Below are positions 59,324-64,000 of a DNA stretch of 64,000 bases, in pieces. The DNA comes from Telopea speciosissima (lineage: Eukaryota; Streptophyta; Magnoliopsida; Proteales; Proteaceae), in the NCBI RefSeq assembly GCF_018873765.1, contig NC_057919.1:69248984-69312983 (forward strand), in the 5' to 3' direction. A model generated the notes under the pieces. The model was not told where the DNA came from and searched no databases. It was given only the letters and a program-made list of their open reading frames with translations. The stretch's first letter is position 1. Every line of letters starts with the position of its first letter. Position numbers and translations under genes: made by a program.

Positions 59324-59432
59324 AATTAGATGATATGTAAGCGTCACCATTGCAAAAACCTCTTAATGAATCGTTGTATGTATGGGATATATAAGCTTGA
59401 TTTTCCTACTCCTTTTTATCGGATGATACTTT
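59324..59432 (+). other. PMEI-like gene 3-prime UTR region
   Basis: A short stretch between the PMEI stop and the TSD of the following MITE. It contains AATGAATCG-type sequence but no unambiguous AATAAA signal. Confidence 0.35.
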
Positions 59433-59441
59433 ATAATTTCC

Positions 59442-59630
59442 GGATCCAGATCTTCTACGGCCCAGTTGCCCGAGCAGCCATAGCAGCACAGACCATGTGA
59501 GGTGTGTTTTTACCACCTTACCCCTGCCCGAGCACCTTACCCAAGTAGGGGTAAGGCGGTCACTGCACACCTCATTGTGCCTGTGCTGCTATGGTAGCTC
59601 GAGCAACTGCGTCGTAGAGGATCTATTTCC
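59442..59630. mobile_element. Mutator-like MITE (CTACGG/CTACTG family), 189 bp, perfect TSD
   Basis: GGATCCAGATCTTCTACGGC on the left corresponds to the inverse of CGTAGAGGATCTATTTCC on the right. Long complementary arms include AGCAGCCATAGCAGCACAG and CTGTGCTGCTATGGTAGCTC, with CCTTACCCCTGCCC near the loop. Exact 9-bp TSDs ATAATTTCC lie at 59433-59441 and 59631-59639. It is about 120 bp downstream of the PMEI stop codon. Confidence 0.9.
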
Positions 59631-60078
59631 ATAATTTCCCTAAAGCTTTGTTTGGAACGCAATATATGAATTGAACAAAAAAGAAGAGTAGAATAAGATG
59701 AAAGTAATGAGTACCATAAAACAAAAAGATGAAAGTAATGAGAAATGTATGTCTTTTTTTTTTTCTCCATTCCAAACATAGCCTAAACACCCTCCATCTT
59801 ACCATGGAGCCAATTTTCTTTCATCCACAGTTAAGGGATTCTCCCAAGGGTTTGGACGGTGTGCATAAGGTATAGAGAAAAAGTGGAGGTATTATCGACT
59901 TCATATAATATTGAGGCAAAGCATTTGTGACTTCACCCATAGTGTAGGAAAGCTTTTTCTTTTTACATTGTGAAAAGATGTAATATGATAAAATTGCATT
60001 GAAATTATGATTGACATCCTTCCATGTTCTATGAGGTTAGCAAAACTCATTGAGAGGTTGGACTAAGTAAATATTTTC

Positions 60079-60363
60079 AGTTTGATAGGGAATGCATGTT
60101 TCGGATTAAAATCCTCTCCAATTCCCTAAAAATGCAGTGTGGTACAGTTCAGGGCTAAGAGCTCGACACGTGGAAGCTAGATGCTAAATCCAATGGTGCC
60201 GAGCTCAATTGACCCAGTTTTTTTCTACTTTCTTCTCAAGCTTGGCACCGTTGGATTTAACATCTTCCATGTGTCGAGCTCTTAGCCCCGAATTGTACTG
60301 CATTGCCACTTTTAGGGAATTGGAGAGGATTTTAAATCCGAAACATGCACTCCCTATCAAACT
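60079..60363. mobile_element. Near-perfect foldback element, 285 bp
   Basis: The left arm AGTTTGATAGGGAATGCATG and the right arm ending CATGCACTCCCTATCAAACT are inverted and remain complementary for over 110 bp each (including CCTCTCCAATTCCCTA and AGAGCTCGACACGTGGAAG), leaving a short central loop. No TSD was identified. Confidence 0.75.
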
Positions 60364-60865
60364 CAACCCAGTCCCACCCTAATTGACCTTGATCGGGCCG
60401 GGTTGGATCGAGTTGGCCCTGATTGACCTTGATTATTGTTAGGGCCAAATTGACCCTGTTTGACCTTTTCTCTTTTTCTTTTTTTTTTTTTATCATTTTT
60501 GTCTTCCTATGAATTAAAAAATTGTGAAACACCTGTTCTTTAAATCACAGTAATATATGTCCAAAAAATCACAACGAATCAAATAATACATAGTCCTACC
60601 CTAGCTATTTCAGTACAAGAAAAATTCAATAGATGAATAGCACAAGCAATATTAAAACTTTAAAGAATATCAAAACAAATACACCCAATAGAAATTCAAG
60701 GAAGCAAGACATACGAAAGTAACAAAATCAAACCATAACATCCCCCCATAAAAATAAAAAAACTAAGAAAAACTTAGCTTAAGAAGTAAAAGAAATTAAC
60801 ATCTTGAGTACACTAGATTCACTTTCTGTTCATAGATTCATGAACCTGCATAAAATCTACTAGAC
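60364..60865. other. Intergenic DNA
   Basis: AT-rich, with T-run at about 60478-60492. No gene or element was recognised. Confidence 0.4.
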
Positions 60866-61113
60866 CATGGTTTTAGTGCACGGTATCGAAATGGGTATCA
60901 ACGACCTGCAAAATTGATACGATACCGATACGGTATCGCCTTGGAGCAGCTGTATTGGACAAAAATACCCCTAAATTTCCTTTAAAAAAAGTTTTTTAAC
61001 CATTTTACCCCTCATCCATATTGTACTATCAATACAATATTGATGTCGCTGACTAGCAAAATCGATACGTATCGCCCGATACAGACGATACGATACCGAT
61101 ACTTAAAACCATG
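60866..61113. mobile_element. hAT-like foldback MITE (CATGGTTTTA termini, GATACCGATAC-rich)
   Basis: The left end CATGGTTTTAGTGCACGGTA is the inverse of ...GATACTTAAAACCATG on the right. Subterminal GTATCGG/CGATACC words repeat. The 8-bp flanks TACTAGAC (60858-60865) and TACTAAAC (61114-61121) match at 7 of 8. Confidence 0.75.
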
Positions 61114-63108
61114 TACTAAACAATGCTAAAAAATCCTACACAATAAAATTTATTGGTTTTTATCACTAATTCATTATGTCGACATATATCATGAAGGATA
61201 CAGAGGATATGCATGAAAGACAAGACCCTTCAAGGGAACACAGCAACAGAAAGACTCTCTTTCAAGGAACCCCCTCCAAGTCATTTCAAAGGCTCATCTC
61301 ATCTGCTTTGAGACCAGGACCTTTCAAGGATGAAAGAGGAAAAAAGATAAAAGACTAAAATTTGTTGAAGATTTCCTCTTGACAGAAGGAACCAAAAATG
61401 GAATGAAAAAGAGATTAGTAGAAACAGAGCCCAAAGTTCCGGAACAAAAAAGTAGACAAATAAGGAAATTTTCCACTGCAAATTGATACGAAAAAAAAAA
61501 AGAAAACGTATTAGCCCTCACCTAAATCAAAGCATTCCAAGGCTCAATTGCGTAAAGAAAAGAAAGGATCAGTGGATCTGAAACTCTAATAGAAGCAGAA
61601 AAAAACTATAAAAAAAAGAGAGAGTTGCAAGAGCTACCACATGTGAATCATGAAAGGGATCCTATGAATGACTCAGTCTGGAAAGTCTTCAAAGTAATTC
61701 ACCACACAAAAACAAAAGACTAGGAAGTGGAATTCCACTTGAATTTTTCGAAACCGTTCACGTAGTGAAACAAATGACATATACGCCCCCTGAAGCAGAC
61801 TTTTGTGACTGGTTTTGGCTTTGGACGCATAAAGCATTAACCCAAAGAAAGAGAGTTGCAACGAAGAAGCGCCCCAAAAAGCTACTAAAACAAGGAACTC
61901 GAGAAGCATCTGGATTCTTCCGAGTCTAGAACACACAGTCTCGTCTACACCAGAAAACTTTAAATGTAAAAAGGTGGCAGCGCTCGAGCACTGCTATTGT
62001 AAATTACTAATAGCAGCGTTCCATCAATCCTAATCGTTAAATTATTATAATTTGATCTGAAGCGTTCAATTATTAAATCACTTTACCTGTTGTTTATCCA
62101 TTTAATTGGTGAATTACATAGTGTTCCGTCTCTTTCAAACACAATCCCCAATATCCTGATTTTTACCTTAAAAAAAAAAAGAAAAAAAATATTTCCCAAA
62201 ATCTCTTTCAAACACGAGGAGAGATGACAGTGAGGAGGAACACTGGGATCCGACTCTCTACTTCAAAGTTGGTACTTCCATCTTACTTCTATAAGAGCTC
62301 AGCGTGCCATCTGGCCTAACAACCATCCAACGGTTGTACTTGAAAATTTCAAAATATTGTGAAAACCGAAAGAGAATTGTTAGAACCACCTCATACGTCA
62401 AAACAAACCCATCCGATCGGTTCATTTACATCAAACCAAACCCATTTCACAACTCACACACTTGGGTAGGGTTTCAAATCGATTTGGGAAATCTAAAGAA
62501 AACGTCCATCGATCCCTTCGTCTCTGCTTCACTCCCTGCTACTCTTCTTCCTCTCACAAAACCATATTTTCTCATTTTCAAATGGCTTGAAGGAAGGTGA
62601 TACCTGCACTTTTGAACTCACTCGCAAAGGAGACCGGAAGGTCATGGATTTCTCCTTGCTTTGAATCCCGCCATGAAAATACAATCCAATCTCATTGAAT
62701 CCCAGGAAAGCATTCACAAAAATGCTTAAACAAATTTGATGGAATTTGACAATATATGTTTTTCGTTTATTTTTTCTGTTTTCTTATGAATAGACCCATC
62801 TTTATGGGATTAACGATAGAATGTGATTATTTGAAACAAATTTGAAATCAACACAGAGTGTCATGATTCGTTTCTCAAATCTGAAACAAATTTTGTTATA
62901 CTTTAACAAGAACCCGTCTCAACCACAGCACCAACGAATTCACCCCGAAAGCCTAGAAACCAGATCACGATCTGAAGCTTGGAGGTCTGCTACTCAGGTC
63001 GGACAAACCAGATCTAGATCTGGGTATTGTTTCCCACCTTCGTTCTTCGCCAGAGGAAGAAGAAGCTCGGCTTGGGACTTTGGGCAACGAACAAATAAGT
63101 GAGATTAT
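61114..63108. other. Intergenic DNA, no supported gene
   Basis: Several open frames (for example 61673-61936 minus strand, 62304-62600 plus strand) lack recognisable domains or splice partners. GAAGAAGAAG-rich sequence around 63050-63065 resembles a leader but leads into retroelement sequence. Confidence 0.4.
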
Positions 63109-63253
63109 TGTAATGACCCAGCCCCTCTATTGGTATGACATTGTCATCTACCAGTCTCGAGGTTTTAAAAGCGCGTCATGTATGAGAAGATTACTCTCTT
63201 TATCAATAGCTCAAGATCTCCCTCCTAGTCGATATGGGACTAAATTTGCACAA
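63109..63253 (-). mobile_element. Inverted partial TRIM LTR
   Basis: Its reverse complement matches the 3-prime half of the LTR at 63254-63514, including AGTCCCATATCG, GAGCTATTGATAAAGAG and the terminal GGGGCTG(G/A)GTC(A/G)TTACA. It is therefore an LTR fragment placed head to tail in opposite orientation, and together with the LTR it forms a large hairpin. Confidence 0.75.
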
Positions 63254-63514
63254 TGTAACGCCCCAAGAATATGGCCTAGTGCCGGCCTGTCTGGGAGATC
63301 GTTGAGGTGTTCCCACCAAGACACGACTAAGTACCAGGGGGTTTGGGAGATCGATGAGGGGGTGCAAACTTAGTCCCATATCGGCTAGGGAGGGAGATCC
63401 TGAGCTATTGATAAAGAGTAGCATGCTCTACATAGCATGACGCGTTTTAAAGCCTTGAGGCCCATTGGGCCAGAGAGGACAATATCATGCCAATAGAGGG
63501 GCTGAGTCGTTACA
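63254..63514 (+). mobile_element. TRIM-type LTR, 261 bp
   Basis: It starts TGTAACGCCCC and ends GAGTCGTTACA (TG...CA). A tRNA-Met-type primer-binding site follows one base later, which fixes the plus orientation and the 5-prime LTR role. Confidence 0.8.
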
Positions 63515-63515
63515 G

Positions 63516-63527
63516 TGGTATCAGAGC
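63516..63527 (+). other. Primer-binding site (TGGTATCAGAGC)
   Basis: This sequence is complementary to the 3-prime end of plant initiator tRNA-Met and is the usual PBS of many plant LTR retrotransposons. It sits one base after the LTR. Confidence 0.85.
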
Positions 63528-63540
63528 AAACTCCCGACAT

Positions 63541-63952
63541 CGGTGGTGGGGCCACAGCGGAGACGTTATACCCGTAAGGGAGGGAGAATGTAATGCCCCA
63601 AGAATACAGCCTAGTACCGGCCTGCCTATACCCGTAAGGGAGGGAGAATGTAATGCCCGAAGAATACAGCCTAGTACAGGCCTGCCTAGGAGATCGTTGA
63701 GGTGTCCCCACTAAGACACAGCTGAGTACCAGGGGGTTTGGGAGATCGGTGGTGGGGCCACAGCGGAGACGTTATACCCGTAAGGGAGGGAGAATGTAAT
63801 GCCCCAAGAATACAGCCTAGTACCGGCCTGCCTATACCCGTAAGGGAGGGAGAATGTAATGCCCGAAGAATACAGCCTAGTACCGGCCTGCCTAGGAGAT
63901 CGTTGAGGTGTCCCCACTAAGACACAGCTGAGTACCAGGGGGTTTGGGAGAT
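63541..63952 (+). repeat. Tandem array, 2 x 206 bp, of recombined TRIM internal/LTR sequence
   Basis: Units 63541-63746 and 63747-63952 each start CGGTGGTGGGGCCACAG. Each then contains a polypurine tract AAGGGAGGGAGAA directly followed by an LTR head TGTAATGCCCCAAGAATACA, a second PPT plus LTR head, and GGAGATCGTTGAGGTG...GGGGGTTTGGGAGAT. From 63953 the sequence reverts to the LTR 3-prime half (AGTCCCATATCGGCTAGGG) and leaves the window. Confidence 0.85.
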
Positions 63953-64000
63953 CGGTGAGGGGGTACAAACTTAGTCCCATATCGGCTAGGGAGGGAGATC

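Noticed and set aside
63385..63980. Long open frames of about 60-108 codons at the right end, on both strands
   Set aside because: They run through tandem TRIM repeats, and their translations repeat with the DNA period; they are non-coding.
63109..64000. A Cassandra-type TRIM carrying 5S rRNA sequence
   Set aside because: I looked for the 5S internal promoter segment in the LTR and did not see it; the LTR instead has the AGTCCCATATCGGCTAGGG motif.

Overview
The window is nuclear DNA of a flowering plant, most likely a eudicot. Genes have many small GT-AG introns, intergenic DNA is AT-rich, and there are plant-specific families: a DYW-class PPR protein, OEP16-4, PHR2, a pectin methylesterase inhibitor, a Golgi UDP-glucuronate decarboxylase and a wall-associated-kinase fragment. 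There are no bacterial operons, CRISPR arrays or rRNA genes, and I saw no tRNA genes. The species cannot be fixed from the sequence.

Layout. 1-262 (-): N-terminal end of a UTP14-like ribosome-biogenesis gene leaving the window. 2526-4765 (+): seven-exon leucine-carboxyl-methyltransferase-like gene whose phases close into 320 aa. About 6.3-7.8 kb (-): three exon-like pieces of an unidentified gene. 9626-12251: solo LTR with a 5-bp target-site duplication (TSD). About 13.25-13.67 kb: decayed gypsy polyprotein relic with a 169-bp tandem duplication. 14728-21360 (+): four-exon PHR2 (photolyase/blue-light receptor-like), whose first intron holds a very short-LTR retroelement with another transposon nested inside it. 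24160-25878 (-): intronless PPR-DYW gene, immediately downstream of a truncated eL22 (RPL22) N-terminal exon on the same strand. 26663-31225 (+): OEP16-4, with its first exon and intron duplicated in frame. 35264-37773 (-): four-exon UXS (Golgi UDP-glucuronate decarboxylase). About 38-51 kb: 13 kb without recognisable genes but with many small transposons. About 51.2-51.8 kb: a PPR pseudogene piece abutting an inverted WAK 5-prime piece. 53.3-54.9 kb: two 338-bp inverted arms around a MULE-like element. 56.2-56.6 kb (+): two exon-like blocks of an unidentified gene. 58670-59323 (+): single-exon PMEI-like gene with a TATA box. 63.1-64.0 kb: a rearranged TRIM retrotransposon with a 206-bp tandem array running off the end.

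The coding genes are independent housekeeping, organellar and cell-wall genes and do not form a pathway. UXS (supply of UDP-xylose) and the PMEI (control of pectin de-esterification) both concern the cell wall but lie 21 kb apart. OEP16-4 and the PPR gene lie head to head; their apparent Arabidopsis counterparts carry neighbouring locus numbers (At3g62880 and At3g62890, from memory), which suggests old microsynteny. Mobile elements dominate the rest. Many can be bounded directly by their TSDs (9 bp for Mutator-like, about 8 bp for hAT-like, 5 bp for the solo LTR, 11 bp for the Au-SINE).
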